A DNA stretch of 64,000 nt from Aliiruegeria sabulilitoris (lineage in GTDB: Bacteria; Pseudomonadota; Alphaproteobacteria; Rhodobacterales; Rhodobacteraceae). How positions within the stretch are numbered: position 1 is the stretch's first letter; each line of letters starts with the position of its first letter. The position numbers were made by a program, and so were the translations under genes. The notes beneath the pieces were generated by a model. It did not search any database and had not been told where the DNA came from. It saw only the letters and a list, made by a program, of their open reading frames with translations. This document shows, one piece after another, positions 18,281-28,399 of this stretch. The stretch lies in assembly GCF_001558155.1 (NCBI RefSeq), contig NZ_LOAS01000007.1, positions 226,234-290,233 on the forward strand, in the 5' to 3' direction.

Positions 18281-19458
18281 GCCGACACCAGCGTTGCGGT
18301 TGCGATGGACGCGATGCCTTCTTCGCGGCCGGTGAAGCCGAGCCGCTCGGAGGTGGTCGCCTTGACCGAGATACGGTCGACCTCCAGCCCCATAATCGCG
18401 GCCAGCGCGGCGCGCATGGCCGGTGCGTGCGGGCCGATCTTGGGGCGTTCGCATACGAGCGTGCAGTCGATATTGCCGATCCGGTAGCCACGGGAGGCCG
18501 CCAACTCCACCGCGTGGCGCAGGAAGATCTCGCTCGCGGCCCCCTTCCATTGCGGATCGGAAGGCGGGAAATGCTGGCCGATATCGCCCTCGGCGAGCGC
18601 GCCATAGATCGCGTCGGTAATCGCGTGCATGCCGACATCGGCATCCGAATGCCCCTGCAGCCCGCGCGGATGCGGCACCGTCACCCCGCAGAGCACCACG
18701 TGGTCGCCCGTCCCGAAACGGTGCACGTCATAGCCGTTGCCCAGCCTCACATCCATTTTCTGTCCTTTCCGAAGGATCTGCTCGGCGCGTTCGAAATCGC
18801 CGGGCAGGGTCACCTTGATATTGTCCTCATGGCCTTGCGTGATGGCCACGTCCAGCCCGGCGGCCAGCGCCACTTCGACATCGTCGGCCGCAAGGCCGGG
18901 ATGGGCATCTTGGGCGGCACGGATCGCGGCGAGGTCGAACCCCTGCGGCGTCTGAGCCCGAAACAGGCCGTCGCGCGGGGTCGGGGAGAGAACCAGCCCG
19001 TCTTCGCCGCGCCAGAGCGCATCGGTCACGGCAAGCGCGGGGGCGGCCCCGGGGTAGTTTTCGAGCGCGTCGAGAACGTGGTCGATCACGGTGTCGGGCA
19101 CCAGCGGGCGGGCGCCGTCCTGGATGAGAACATGGCTCACCTGCGGGCCGAGCGCTTTCAGACCTGCTACGACAGAGGCATCCCGGCTGTCGCCGCCCGC
19201 AACAAGTGCCACATCTTCGGGCAGGATGCTTTCGACCAGCGCGGCATCGTCGGGATTGATCACCACGACCACCTCGTCCACCCGTGCATGGCGGCGAAAA
19301 CGATCAACCGTGCGCGCAAGGATTGCACGACCGGCAAGCGGCTGAAATTGCTTCGGAACCGGCCCTCCGGCACGACTGCCCCGGCCGGCGGCGACGATCA
19401 CGGCCGCGACGTGCTGCACGGCCTGCGGGCGGGCGCTCTTTGTCTCGCTGGTTTTCAT
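18277..19458 (-). CDS. ispDF: Bifunctional IspD/IspF enzyme of the MEP pathway
   Basis: 393 residues. N-terminal IspD (CDP-ME synthase, [17 protein letters not shown] at about 20-40) and C-terminal IspF (MECDP synthase, from about residue 234: [21 protein letters not shown]). Together they catalyse the third and fifth steps of non-mevalonate isoprenoid synthesis. The fusion is common in alphaproteobacteria. First gene of an operon with pgpA, its paralogue and cinA; divergent from dusB. Confidence 0.97.
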   Translation of the reverse strand: MKTSETKSARPQAVQHVAAVIVAAGRGSRAGGPVPKQFQPLAGRAILARTVDRFRRHARVDEVVVVINPDDAALVESILPEDVALVAGGDSRDASVVAGLKALGPQVSHVLIQDGARPLVPDTVIDHVLDALENYPGAAPALAVTDALWRGEDGLVLSPTPRDGLFRAQTPQGFDLAAIRAAQDAHPGLAADDVEVALAAGLDVAITQGHEDNIKVTLPGDFERAEQILRKGQKMDVRLGNGYDVHRFGTGDHVVLCGVTVPHPRGLQGHSDADVGMHAITDAIYGALAEGDIGQHFPPSDPQWKGAASEIFLRHAVELAASRGYRIGNIDCTLVCERPKIGPHAPAMRAALAAIMGLEVDRISVKATTSERLGFTGREEGIASIATATLVSA

Positions 19459-19629
19459 GATTCCCGTCTATTCGGTGACGAAAGGCAGGGCAACGGCCAA
19501 GCCGAACGTGGGTCTGTATGCTCAATTATTGGGCGTTGTTTGTTTTCCGGTCGCTTTTTGTACCGCTTCACCTTGGAATGGGCGGCGAGTTCAAGATACG
19601 ACAACGGGGTATGCACAAGGATTGAGCAC

Positions 19630-20625
19630 TTGACGGTTTGCGTTGCAAACTTGCCCCTGAAACCGCCTGTTCTTCTGGCTCCGCTGGCGGGGATCACCGA
19701 TTTGCCGTTCCGGCAGCTGGTATCCCGTTTCGGAGCGGGACTGGTGGTGTCCGAGATGGTGGCCAGCCAGGAAATGGTTCAGGCCAAACCCGGTGTCCGG
19801 GAAAAGGCCGAACTGGGATTCGGGCAGGGCAATACCTCGGTGCAGCTTGCCGGGCGCGAGGCCCACTGGATGGCTGAGGCGGCGCGAGTTGTCGAAGGCA
19901 ACGGCGCGCGGATCATCGATATCAACATGGGCTGCCCGGCCAAGAAGGTGACCTCCGCCAGCGGCGCGGGCGCCAGCGGCTCGGCGCTGATGCGCGATCT
20001 GGACCACGCGCTGAGCCTGATCGAAGCCGTTATCGGCGCCGTGTCGATCCCGGTGACTCTCAAATGCCGGCTGGGATGGGATGACGAGTGCCACAACGCG
20101 GCCGAACTCGCGCGCCGGGCCGAGGCGGCGGGCGTGCAGATGGTCACCATCCACGGCCGGACGCGGCAGCAATTCTACAAGGGGCACGCGAACTGGGACG
20201 CGATTGCCGAGGTCAAACAGGCCGTCTCGATCCCGGTGATCGCCAATGGCGACATCGTGGACAGCGCCTCGGCCCGCGCGGCGCTTGCGGCATCGGGCGC
20301 CGACGGGGTGATGGTCGGGCGTGGCGCGCAGGGGCAACCCTGGCTGCTGGCCCGGATCGCGGCCGATATCTATGGAACGCCGGCGCCGAAGGTGCCCAAA
20401 GGGCGGGAACTCGCAGAAATGGTGGCCGGCCATTTCGAGGCCATGCTCGCATTTTACGGGCCGCGCCTGGGCAACAAGATGGCGCGCAAACATCTCGGTT
20501 GGTACCTGGACAGGGCCGGCGATCCCGCCGGACTGCGCCGGCGCCTCCAGACAGAAAACAACAATGACGAGGTGCTGCGAATGATCGCGGATGCCTTCGC
20601 CACGAGCAGTATGGAGGCCGCGTAA
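19630..20625 (+). CDS. dusB: tRNA-dihydrouridine synthase B (NifR3)
   Basis: 331 residues. Flavin-dependent TIM barrel, with the DusB signature INMGCPAKKV (catalytic Cys), KCRLGWDD, IHGRTRQQFYKG and a VMVGRGAQGQPW phosphate-binding end. It reduces specific uridines in the tRNA D-loop. No ATG lies in frame near the family start; the TTG at 19630, eight bases after AAGGA (19617-19621), is the best start. The stop and the ntrB start share TAATG, so it heads the nif/ntr regulatory operon, as in Rhodobacter (nifR3-ntrB-ntrC). Confidence 0.93.
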   Translation: MTVCVANLPLKPPVLLAPLAGITDLPFRQLVSRFGAGLVVSEMVASQEMVQAKPGVREKAELGFGQGNTSVQLAGREAHWMAEAARVVEGNGARIIDINMGCPAKKVTSASGAGASGSALMRDLDHALSLIEAVIGAVSIPVTLKCRLGWDDECHNAAELARRAEAAGVQMVTIHGRTRQQFYKGHANWDAIAEVKQAVSIPVIANGDIVDSASARAALAASGADGVMVGRGAQGQPWLLARIAADIYGTPAPKVPKGRELAEMVAGHFEAMLAFYGPRLGNKMARKHLGWYLDRAGDPAGLRRRLQTENNNDEVLRMIADAFATSSMEAA

Positions 20626-21713
20626 TGCCCGGTTCCGGAACGATCTGGGCATCCTTGCCCATCCCTGCATTGGTCCTAGACCCAGAAGACAGGATCACGG
20701 CCATCAACCCGGCCGGGGAGCTGTTCTTCAACAAGACGATCAAGGCGCTCGAGGGCAGCCTTGTCTATGACCGGCTGGCCATCGACGCGCCGGTCGAAGA
20801 GGCGCTGGCGCGTGTGCGCAAGAACCGCTCGCCGCTTTTCATCAACGACGTGGATGTCGGCACCGGGGAAAAGGCGCCGGTGATCTGCAACGTTCAGGTC
20901 GCGCCGATCTCGAACGATACCGAACGGCTGCTGTTCCTCGTCTCTCCGCGCGAGATCGCCGGGCGGTTGGGGCGGTCCATCTCCGCCGACAAGGCCGCGA
21001 AATCGGCGATCGGCATGGCCGAGATGCTCGCCCACGAGATCAAGAACCCGCTCGCCGGCATCACCGGCGCGGCCCAGCTACTGAGTATGAGCCTGTCCAA
21101 GGAAGACCTTGAGCTGACCGACCTGATCGTGGCCGAGAGCCGGCGCATCGTGAAGCTGCTCGACCAGGTGGAGCAGTTCGGAAACCTGCGCCCGCCGACA
21201 CTCAAGCCGGTGAATATCCACGACGTTCTGGACCGGGCGCGGAAATCGGCGGTGCTGAGCTTTGCGGCCCATATGAAGATCGTCGAGGATTACGACCCCT
21301 CGCTGCCGCCGACCTTTGCCGATTCCGACCAGCTCCTGCAGATATTTCAGAACCTTCTGAAGAACGCCGCGCAGGCGTCGGCCGGCGCGCCGGGAGAGAT
21401 CCAGCTTCGCACCTTCTACGATGCCTCCCTGCGCGTACGCCGCAAGGGACAGTCAACCTCGCGCGTGCCGCTTCAGATCGAGATCATCGATGATGGCCCC
21501 GGCCTGAAACCCGAAATTGCCGACGAGATTTTCGAACCTTTCGTGTCCGGCCGGGAAAACGGCACCGGGCTCGGGCTGGCTTTGGTCAGCAAGATCATCG
21601 CCGAACACAAGGGCTGGATTTCGGTCGACTCGGTGCCCGGGCGCACCGTTTTCCGCATCTCACTGCCTGTCGCACCCAAACAAACAGCAGAACAACTCGA
21701 CGAGGAGACATAG
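20625..21713 (+). CDS. ntrB: Nitrogen regulation sensor kinase NtrB
   Basis: 362 residues, soluble: N-terminal PAS domain, H-box [11 protein letters not shown] with phospho-acceptor His137, then the ATPase domain with N-box (LKNAAQA), G1 (DDGPGL) and G2 (GTGLGLALV). It phosphorylates or dephosphorylates NtrC according to PII state. The start overlaps the dusB stop by one base (TAATG), so it is coupled. Confidence 0.96.
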   Translation: MPGSGTIWASLPIPALVLDPEDRITAINPAGELFFNKTIKALEGSLVYDRLAIDAPVEEALARVRKNRSPLFINDVDVGTGEKAPVICNVQVAPISNDTERLLFLVSPREIAGRLGRSISADKAAKSAIGMAEMLAHEIKNPLAGITGAAQLLSMSLSKEDLELTDLIVAESRRIVKLLDQVEQFGNLRPPTLKPVNIHDVLDRARKSAVLSFAAHMKIVEDYDPSLPPTFADSDQLLQIFQNLLKNAAQASAGAPGEIQLRTFYDASLRVRRKGQSTSRVPLQIEIIDDGPGLKPEIADEIFEPFVSGRENGTGLGLALVSKIIAEHKGWISVDSVPGRTVFRISLPVAPKQTAEQLDEET

Positions 21714-21718
21714 ATCTA

Positions 21719-23092
21719 ATGGACGGAACCGTTCTTGTCGCCGATGACGACCGCACCATCCGCACAGTCCTTACCCAGGCGCTGACGCGCGCCGGGTGCA
21801 AGGTTCACGCAACCTCCTCGCTGGTGACGCTCATGCGTTGGGTTGAGGAAGGCAAGGGGGATCTCGTGATCTCCGACGTGATCATGCCCGATGGCAACGG
21901 TCTGGAAACCCTGCCGAAAATCGCCGAGGAACGGCCTGGCCTGCCGGTGATCGTGATCTCGGCCCAGAACACGATCATGACGGCGATCCAGGCGGCGGAG
22001 GCAGATGCCTATGACTACCTGCCCAAGCCGTTCGACCTGCCAGACCTGATGAAACGCGCCTCCAAGGCACTGGAAATGAAGCGGCGCGCGCCGGTGTCGC
22101 GGCCGATGAACGAGCTGCCCTCCAGCAGCACCGACGACCTGCCGTTGGTTGGCCGCACGCCGGTCATGCAGGCGCTTTACCGCCTGGTGGCGCGCGTGAT
22201 GAATACAGATCTCGCGGTGCTGATCACCGGCGAATCCGGCACCGGCAAGTCGCTCATCGCGCGGGCGATCCACGACTTCTCCGACCGCCGCACGCTGCCC
22301 TTCATTGTCGCGGGGGCGGAAGAGCTTTCGACGACGGACGGCCCGGCGACCATCCTTGCCAAGGCGCGTGGCGGCTCGGTGCTCTTTGACGAGGTGGCCG
22401 ATCTCGACATGGAGACCCAGGGCCGTATCGTGCGGATGCTGGATGCGCTGTCTGACAGCGCGCCGCGGGTCATGGCAACCTGCCAGGGCGACCTGATGCA
22501 GAAGATGGAGGCGGGCAGCTTCCGTCAGGATCTCTATTACCGTCTTGGCGGCGTGAACCTGAACGTGCCGAGCTTGCGCGAGCGGGTGGACGACATTCCG
22601 CTCCTGACAGAGCATTTCCTGGCCCGTGCCGAGCGTGACGGGGCCGGAACGCGCCGCATGTCGCAGGCGGCGATGGACCTTGTGCGCGCCTATTCCTGGC
22701 CCGGCAATGTGCGGCAGCTGGAAAATACGGTCCGACGGCTGGTGATCACCTCACCGGAGGAGGAAATCGGGCGCGCGGAGGTGGAGATGGTGCTGGGCAA
22801 CCAGCCCGAGATCGAACCTCTGGTGGGCGGCGGCGACGGCGAGAAGCTGTCGGCATCGGTCGCCAAGCATCTGCGGCGCTATTTCGACCTGCATGGCGGC
22901 GTCCTGCCGCCGCCGGGGCTTTACCAGCGCATCCTCAAGGAGGTGGAAATCCCGTTGATCGAGATCGCGCTGGATGCCACCGGCGGAAACCAGGCGAAAT
23001 GTGCCGATCTTCTGGGCATCAACCGAAATACGCTCCGCAAGAAGATCACCGATCTCGATATTCGCGTGACACGCCGCCGCAAGTTGATGTAA
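21719..23092 (+). CDS. ntrC: Nitrogen regulation response regulator NtrC (GAFTGA-less)
   Basis: 457 residues: receiver domain (phospho-acceptor Asp53, Lys103), AAA+ domain (Walker A GESGTGKS at 171-178, Walker B VLFDE at 221-225) and Fis-type DNA-binding end ([19 protein letters not shown]). The GAFTGA loop that contacts sigma54 is missing: the protein passes from the sensor-side strand to [10 protein letters not shown] without it. This matches Rhodobacter capsulatus NtrC, which is known to activate the housekeeping polymerase. Five-base gap after ntrB. Confidence 0.96.
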   Translation: MDGTVLVADDDRTIRTVLTQALTRAGCKVHATSSLVTLMRWVEEGKGDLVISDVIMPDGNGLETLPKIAEERPGLPVIVISAQNTIMTAIQAAEADAYDYLPKPFDLPDLMKRASKALEMKRRAPVSRPMNELPSSSTDDLPLVGRTPVMQALYRLVARVMNTDLAVLITGESGTGKSLIARAIHDFSDRRTLPFIVAGAEELSTTDGPATILAKARGGSVLFDEVADLDMETQGRIVRMLDALSDSAPRVMATCQGDLMQKMEAGSFRQDLYYRLGGVNLNVPSLRERVDDIPLLTEHFLARAERDGAGTRRMSQAAMDLVRAYSWPGNVRQLENTVRRLVITSPEEEIGRAEVEMVLGNQPEIEPLVGGGDGEKLSASVAKHLRRYFDLHGGVLPPPGLYQRILKEVEIPLIEIALDATGGNQAKCADLLGINRNTLRKKITDLDIRVTRRRKLM

Positions 23093-23207
23093 AACCGCAA
23101 CATAGCCGTGGCGTCGAGGGCACGCTCCTCGTTCAGACCACGGAATATGGCGGTAAGTTGCCCGGTATCCTCAAGATCTGGGTGGCATAATCATCACGGG
23201 GCACAAT

Positions 23208-25454
23208 TTGGCAGGCGCTTCAAGGCGGTTGAATTGGGACGGAATCACCCGCATGCGCAGCGCGCGGCGGGTGCAGACAGCCGCGACCTTTGCCTTGGTC
23301 GTGCTGGCGCCCGTGCTTGTGATTTCGACATTCCTGCTGATGGGGCCGCTCGGGCAGGGGGCTGGTTCTCCCGGACTCCGGCTCATCCTGCTGACGGATC
23401 TGGTCTATATTCTCGTCGTGGCCGCCATGGTGCTACGCCGCGTGATCGCGATGTTTGCGGCCCGCCGGGCGGATTCGGCCGGTTCAAAGCTGCACTTGCG
23501 GCTGACCGCGGCCTTTGCCGTCATCGCGCTGATCCCCGCCGTGTTGGTGGCGATCTTTGCCGGGCTGACGATCAATATCGGGCTGGAGGGGTGGTTTTCC
23601 GACCGTGTGCGCAACGTGGTTGGTGCCTCGCTGGCGGCGGCGGAGGCCTATGAGCAGGAACATGTGCGGGATCTGGGAACCGACGCCGGCATCCTGGCAA
23701 CCTATATCAACGTGGCCCGCTCGACCCGTTTCGCGCTGTCGGATGGCGAGGTGCGGCAGGTTCTGACACAGGGCCAGCAACAGGTGCAGCGCGGTCTGCG
23801 CGATGCTTTCGTGATCGATTCCGCGGCCAGGATCCGGGCACGCGGCGAGCGGTCCTACCTGTTCAGCTATGACGCCCCCACCGCGGAGGAGATCGCGCGG
23901 GCCGAGGCGGGTGAAACGGTGATCATCCAGGACTGGGATGCCGATGAGTTTCGTGCCCTGGTCAAGCTGAAAGCCTTTGGCGACAGGTACTTGTTCGTCA
24001 GTCGTGAAGTGGATGGCGACATCCTCGCTCTTCTGGACGAAACACAGGAATCGGTGCGCCTCTATAACCAGCTTGAGAATGAGCGCGGGCGGATTCTGTT
24101 CGAATTTTCGCTTCTCTATCTTGGTTTCGCGGTCATCCTCGTGCTTGCGGCCATTTGGATGGGGCTGTGGTATGCCGAGCGGCTCTCGCGCCCGATCGGG
24201 CAGTTGGCCGGGGCGGCGGAAGCGGTCGGCGAGGGCGATTTGTCGGTGCAGGTGCCCGAACAGGAGAGCGATGACGAGATCGCCACGCTGGGCCGCATCT
24301 TCAACCAGATGACCCGACAGCTCAGCGCGCAACGCGAGACCTTGCTGGAAACGAATGCCCAGATCGAAGCGCGACGGCGATTGTTCGAAACGGTGCTGAC
24401 CTCCATCACCGCGGGGGTGATCGGGCTGGACCCGCAGGGGCGTGTGGATTTCATGAACCCGGCGGCGCTGCGGTTGCTCAAGCTGCCGGAGGATGCCGGC
24501 GATCAGCATGGGGCGCTGGCCATGGCTGTGCCGGAATTCGCAGGTGTTCTGGAGCGGCTGCGCTCCGATGATCGTTCGGTGACGCAGGAAGAGATCCGCA
24601 TCACCCGCGACGGGCGGATGGAAAACCTGCTGGTACGGCTGGCGGCACGGCTGGCCGCGGATGGTCAGCTCGAAGGCTATGTTGTGGCCTTTGACGACGT
24701 GACGGAGTTGGTCACCGCGCAGCGAATGGCCGCCTGGGGTGATGTCGCCCGGCGGATCGCGCATGAGATCAAGAACCCGCTCACCCCGATTCAGCTTTCG
24801 GCGGAACGGGTGAAACGCAAGTTTGGGCGCAAGCTGGAAGCGGAGGACGCGGAATCCTTGAGTTCGATGACCGATGTCATCGTGCGCCAGACCAACGACC
24901 TGCGACGCATCGTTGACGAGTTTTCCAAGTTTGCCCGCATGCCGGAGCCGGATCGCCGCGACTCGGACATGACCAAGCTGGTGAAGGATGCCGTGACGCT
25001 GCAGCGTCAACAGCTTGGTGCGGCACTGCAGTGGGATCTGCCGAAGGAGCCGACACCGGTCCTCGTGGACGAGACCATGATCGGGCAGGCGCTTACAAAT
25101 ATCATAAAGAATGGCGGAGAGGCTATTGAAAGCCTTGAAGAAAAGGGAGCACCCGAAGGGTTTTCCCCGGAAATCCGGGTAAGGCTCTGGACGGAAGGCA
25201 CCCACGCCGTTCTTCAGGTGGCCGATAACGGCATCGGTCTGCCAGAAGATCGCGGGCGGCTTTTTGAGCCCTATGTCACGACACGGGCGAAGGGAACGGG
25301 GCTCGGCCTTCCCATCGTCAAGAAGATCATCGAGGAACATGGCGGAACGCTGGAACTGCGCGATGCTCCTGTCTTCGAGGGAAATCAACATCATGGGGCG
25401 CTGGCCGAGATCCGGCTGCCACTAAGAGCCGCGACAGAGCAGGCGGCGGAATAG
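23208..25454 (+). CDS. ntrY: Sensor histidine kinase NtrY
   Basis: 748 residues. Two or three N-terminal membrane helices, an extracytoplasmic region, a further helix at about 300-325, a HAMP domain, a PAS domain, an H-box [20 protein letters not shown], and an ATPase domain with G2 GTGLGLPIV. It partners NtrX in nitrogen, redox and envelope signalling. The start is a TTG at 23208; the ATG at 23253 (MRSARRVQT) is an equally reasonable start. 115 bases separate it from ntrC. Confidence 0.94.
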   Translation: MAGASRRLNWDGITRMRSARRVQTAATFALVVLAPVLVISTFLLMGPLGQGAGSPGLRLILLTDLVYILVVAAMVLRRVIAMFAARRADSAGSKLHLRLTAAFAVIALIPAVLVAIFAGLTINIGLEGWFSDRVRNVVGASLAAAEAYEQEHVRDLGTDAGILATYINVARSTRFALSDGEVRQVLTQGQQQVQRGLRDAFVIDSAARIRARGERSYLFSYDAPTAEEIARAEAGETVIIQDWDADEFRALVKLKAFGDRYLFVSREVDGDILALLDETQESVRLYNQLENERGRILFEFSLLYLGFAVILVLAAIWMGLWYAERLSRPIGQLAGAAEAVGEGDLSVQVPEQESDDEIATLGRIFNQMTRQLSAQRETLLETNAQIEARRRLFETVLTSITAGVIGLDPQGRVDFMNPAALRLLKLPEDAGDQHGALAMAVPEFAGVLERLRSDDRSVTQEEIRITRDGRMENLLVRLAARLAADGQLEGYVVAFDDVTELVTAQRMAAWGDVARRIAHEIKNPLTPIQLSAERVKRKFGRKLEAEDAESLSSMTDVIVRQTNDLRRIVDEFSKFARMPEPDRRDSDMTKLVKDAVTLQRQQLGAALQWDLPKEPTPVLVDETMIGQALTNIIKNGGEAIESLEEKGAPEGFSPEIRVRLWTEGTHAVLQVADNGIGLPEDRGRLFEPYVTTRAKGTGLGLPIVKKIIEEHGGTLELRDAPVFEGNQHHGALAEIRLPLRAATEQAAE

Positions 25455-25477
25455 TATTAGTGAGGGAGATCAAGGAT

Positions 25478-26890
25478 ATGGGCGACATTCTTATCACCGA
25501 CGACGAAAGAGATATTCGCGAACTTGTTGGCGATATCCTGCGCGATGAGGGCTTCGCTGTGCGGTTGGCTGCCAATTCCGAGGAATGCATGGCCGCCATA
25601 GAACAGGAGGCCCCGGCGCTGATGATCCTCGATATCTGGCTGAAGGACAGCAAGATGGACGGGATCGACATTCTCAAGTCGGTCAAGCGCGACAAGCCCG
25701 AGATCCCGATCGTGATCATTTCCGGGCATGGCAACATCGAGATCGCCGTCGCCGCGATCAAGCAGGGCGCTTACGACTTTATCGAGAAGCCGTTCAATAT
25801 CGATCAGCTTCTGGTGGTGATCCGCCGCGCGATGGAGACCTCGCGCCTGCGCCGGGAGAACACGGAGTTGCGCCGCAAGGATGTGACGTCGGCCGAGATG
25901 ATCGGAACGAGTGCGGCCTTCAAGGCATTGAAATCGCATCTCGACAAGGTCACGAAGTCAAATGGCCGGGTAATGCTGACCGGGCCGGCCGGTGCCGGCA
26001 AGGAGATGGCCGCGCGCTATATTCATGCTTCGTCCAACCGGGCGGATGCGCCTTTCGTCAGCGTCAATTCCGCCTCGATCGAGCCCGAGCGGATGGAGGA
26101 AGTCCTCTTTGGCCGCGAGAGCAGCGAGCGCGGTGTAGAGCCGGGCCTGCTGGATGAAGCGCATGGGGGCATGATCTATTTCGACGAGATCGCCGATATG
26201 CCGCTCGGAACGCAGTCCAAGATCCTGCGGGTGCTGGTCGACCAGCAATTCCAGCGGGTCGGGGGCGGTGACAAGGTACGCGTGGATATCCGCGTTGTTT
26301 CGTCGAGCAACCGGGATCTGCCGGCCGAAATCGCCGCCGGGAAGTTCCGGGAGGAGCTGTTCCACCGGCTGAATGTCGTGCCGATCCGGGTGCCCGGTCT
26401 GGATGAGCGGCGGGAGGATATTCCCGAACTTGCCAATCATTTCATCGCCGCGTTCAACGAAAGCCAGGGGCTGCCGCTGCGCAAGCTGAGCGAGGATGCG
26501 GTGGCCATGCTGCAGACGATGCATCTTCCCGGCAATGTGCGCCAACTCAAGAACGTCATCGAACGTGTTCTTATCCTTGGGGATTCTTCGGGAGATATCG
26601 GCGCGAAGGAACTGGAGGGCGCGGAGCCGGCCGAGGCCGAAGAGGGGCGCGTGGTTCTGTCGGGAGCGCTGGCAACGCTGCCGCTGCGCGAGGCGCGGGA
26701 GCTGTTCGAACGTGAATACCTGCTGACCCAGATCAACCGTTTCGGGGGCAATATCAGCCGAACGGCGACCTTTGTCGGGATGGAACGTTCCGCTCTGCAT
26801 CGGAAGCTGAAATCGCTTGGCGTGGTCACGTCTTCCAAGGCCGGCACACGGGTTGCCCATCTGGAAGACAATCCCGAGGCGGCCGATTAA
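25478..26890 (+). CDS. ntrX: Response regulator NtrX (GAFTGA-less)
   Basis: 470 residues from MGDILITDDERDIR; GAGGGAG lies ten bases before the ATG at 25478, and an in-frame GTG at 25460 is less likely. Receiver Asp52, AAA+ Walker A GPAGAGKE (169-176), Walker B MIYFDE, Fis-type C terminus. As in NtrC, the sigma54-contacting GAFTGA is absent; FGRESSERGVEPG stands in its place. It is the cognate regulator of NtrY. Confidence 0.95.
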   Translation: MGDILITDDERDIRELVGDILRDEGFAVRLAANSEECMAAIEQEAPALMILDIWLKDSKMDGIDILKSVKRDKPEIPIVIISGHGNIEIAVAAIKQGAYDFIEKPFNIDQLLVVIRRAMETSRLRRENTELRRKDVTSAEMIGTSAAFKALKSHLDKVTKSNGRVMLTGPAGAGKEMAARYIHASSNRADAPFVSVNSASIEPERMEEVLFGRESSERGVEPGLLDEAHGGMIYFDEIADMPLGTQSKILRVLVDQQFQRVGGGDKVRVDIRVVSSSNRDLPAEIAAGKFREELFHRLNVVPIRVPGLDERREDIPELANHFIAAFNESQGLPLRKLSEDAVAMLQTMHLPGNVRQLKNVIERVLILGDSSGDIGAKELEGAEPAEAEEGRVVLSGALATLPLREARELFEREYLLTQINRFGGNISRTATFVGMERSALHRKLKSLGVVTSSKAGTRVAHLEDNPEAAD

Positions 26891-27007
26891 CGGCATCAAT
26901 GGTCAGTGGTCTGGCGGAGCGGGGCGTTGACGCTCCCCGCTGGCTCTGCCATGGCTGTCACAACAAGTTGAAAGCCCGGCGCGTGAACAGTCCGGGATCG
27001 GGGCGCG

Positions 27008-28384
27008 ATGAAAGTCATCATCTGTGGGGCAGGCCAGGTCGGCTGGCAGATTGCCCGTCATCTGGCCAGTGAACAAAACGACGTGACGGTTGTGGACAAC
27101 AACCCCGAGCTCGTGCGTCGGGCAACCGATACGCTCGACGTCCAGGGCATCGCAGGTTTCGCGAGCTATCCCGACGTGCTGGACCGCGCGGGTGCGCGCG
27201 ATGCCGACATGGTCATCGCCGCGACCCATTCGGACGAGGTCAACATGGTCACCTGCCAGGTGGCCCATTCGGTATTCGGCGTGACCCGGAAGGTGGCGCG
27301 TCTGCGCGCGCAGAGCTATCTGGAAGCGATCTACCGCGACCTCTACAAGCGCGATCACATGCCGATCGACGTTGTGATCAGCCCCGAACGCGCGGTGGCC
27401 GAGGCCGCCTTGCAACGGATCGCGGCGCCTTCGACCTTCGACACCGAGAGTTTCCTGGATGGCAAGGTACAGCTACTCGGGATCGACCTTGAAGAGGATT
27501 GCCCGGTCCTGAACACGCCGTTGCGGCAGTTGACGGACCTGTTTTCCACCTTGCGTGCCGTCGTGATCGGCATTCGCCGGGAAGGGCGGCTTTTTGCACC
27601 GGATCCGGGCGACCAGCTTTTCGCGGAGGACCAGGTCTACATCGCCTCCTATGTTGGCGACGTCGAGCGCACGCTGGATATTTTCGGCAAACCCGGCCGC
27701 AAGCAGGAGCGGGTGGTCATCATCGGTGCCGGCAACGTCGGCCTGTCGGTGGCCAAGGCGCTGGAGAAAAGCCAGACCCGCATTCGCGCCCGCGTGATCG
27801 AACGCAATCGCGAACGCGCGGAGAAGGCGGCGGACGAGTTGGAACGCACGATCGTGCTGCATGGCGACGGCATGGATTCCGATGTTCTGGCCGAGGCCAG
27901 CATCGACCGCGCCGATGCCGTGATCTGTGTCACCGATGACGACAAGGTCAACCTGCTGGCAGCCGTGCGCGCCAAGTCGGCAGGCTGCAAGATGACCATC
28001 GCGCTGATCAACGACCCGACCATGGCCACGCTGATGGGGCCGCTCAATATCGACGCCTATATCAACCCGCGCGCCACGACGGTGAGCTCGATCCTGCGCC
28101 ATATCCGGCACGGACGGGTGCGCGGCGTCTACTCCATCGGCGATGCCGAGGCCGAGATCATCGAGGCACAGGTTCTGTCCACCTCGCCGATTTCGGGCAA
28201 GGAGATTCGCGAGATCGATTTCCCGGAAGGCGCGTTGCTCGGGGCGATCCTGCGCAGCGGCGAAGTGATCAAACCGGTTGGCACGACCAGGGTTTTGGAG
28301 GGGGATATCGTCATGATCTTCGCGATGGCGGATGATGTGCACGAGGTAGAACGCCTTCTGCAGGTCTCCATCGATTTCTTCTGA
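27008..28384 (+). CDS. trkA: Trk system potassium uptake regulatory protein TrkA
   Basis: 458 residues, two tandem RCK_N/RCK_C modules. Nucleotide-binding GAGQVGWQIA near residue 6 and GAGNVGLSVAK near residue 240, each followed by an RCK_C domain. It is a peripheral membrane gating subunit that binds NAD(H) or ATP and controls TrkH, whose gene follows 15 bases later. Confidence 0.97.
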   Translation: MKVIICGAGQVGWQIARHLASEQNDVTVVDNNPELVRRATDTLDVQGIAGFASYPDVLDRAGARDADMVIAATHSDEVNMVTCQVAHSVFGVTRKVARLRAQSYLEAIYRDLYKRDHMPIDVVISPERAVAEAALQRIAAPSTFDTESFLDGKVQLLGIDLEEDCPVLNTPLRQLTDLFSTLRAVVIGIRREGRLFAPDPGDQLFAEDQVYIASYVGDVERTLDIFGKPGRKQERVVIIGAGNVGLSVAKALEKSQTRIRARVIERNRERAEKAADELERTIVLHGDGMDSDVLAEASIDRADAVICVTDDDKVNLLAAVRAKSAGCKMTIALINDPTMATLMGPLNIDAYINPRATTVSSILRHIRHGRVRGVYSIGDAEAEIIEAQVLSTSPISGKEIREIDFPEGALLGAILRSGEVIKPVGTTRVLEGDIVMIFAMADDVHEVERLLQVSIDFF

Positions 28385-28399
28385 GCCCGTAGCCCGGTC

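Noticed and set aside
23484-25394. Minus-strand open frame of 636 codons opposite ntrY
   Set aside because: Antisense to intact ntrY with no domain; a codon-bias shadow.
26911-26940. Hairpin AGCGGGG/CCCCGCT between ntrX and trkA as terminator
   Set aside because: No T tract, and the genes are expected to be co-transcribed; too weak to list.
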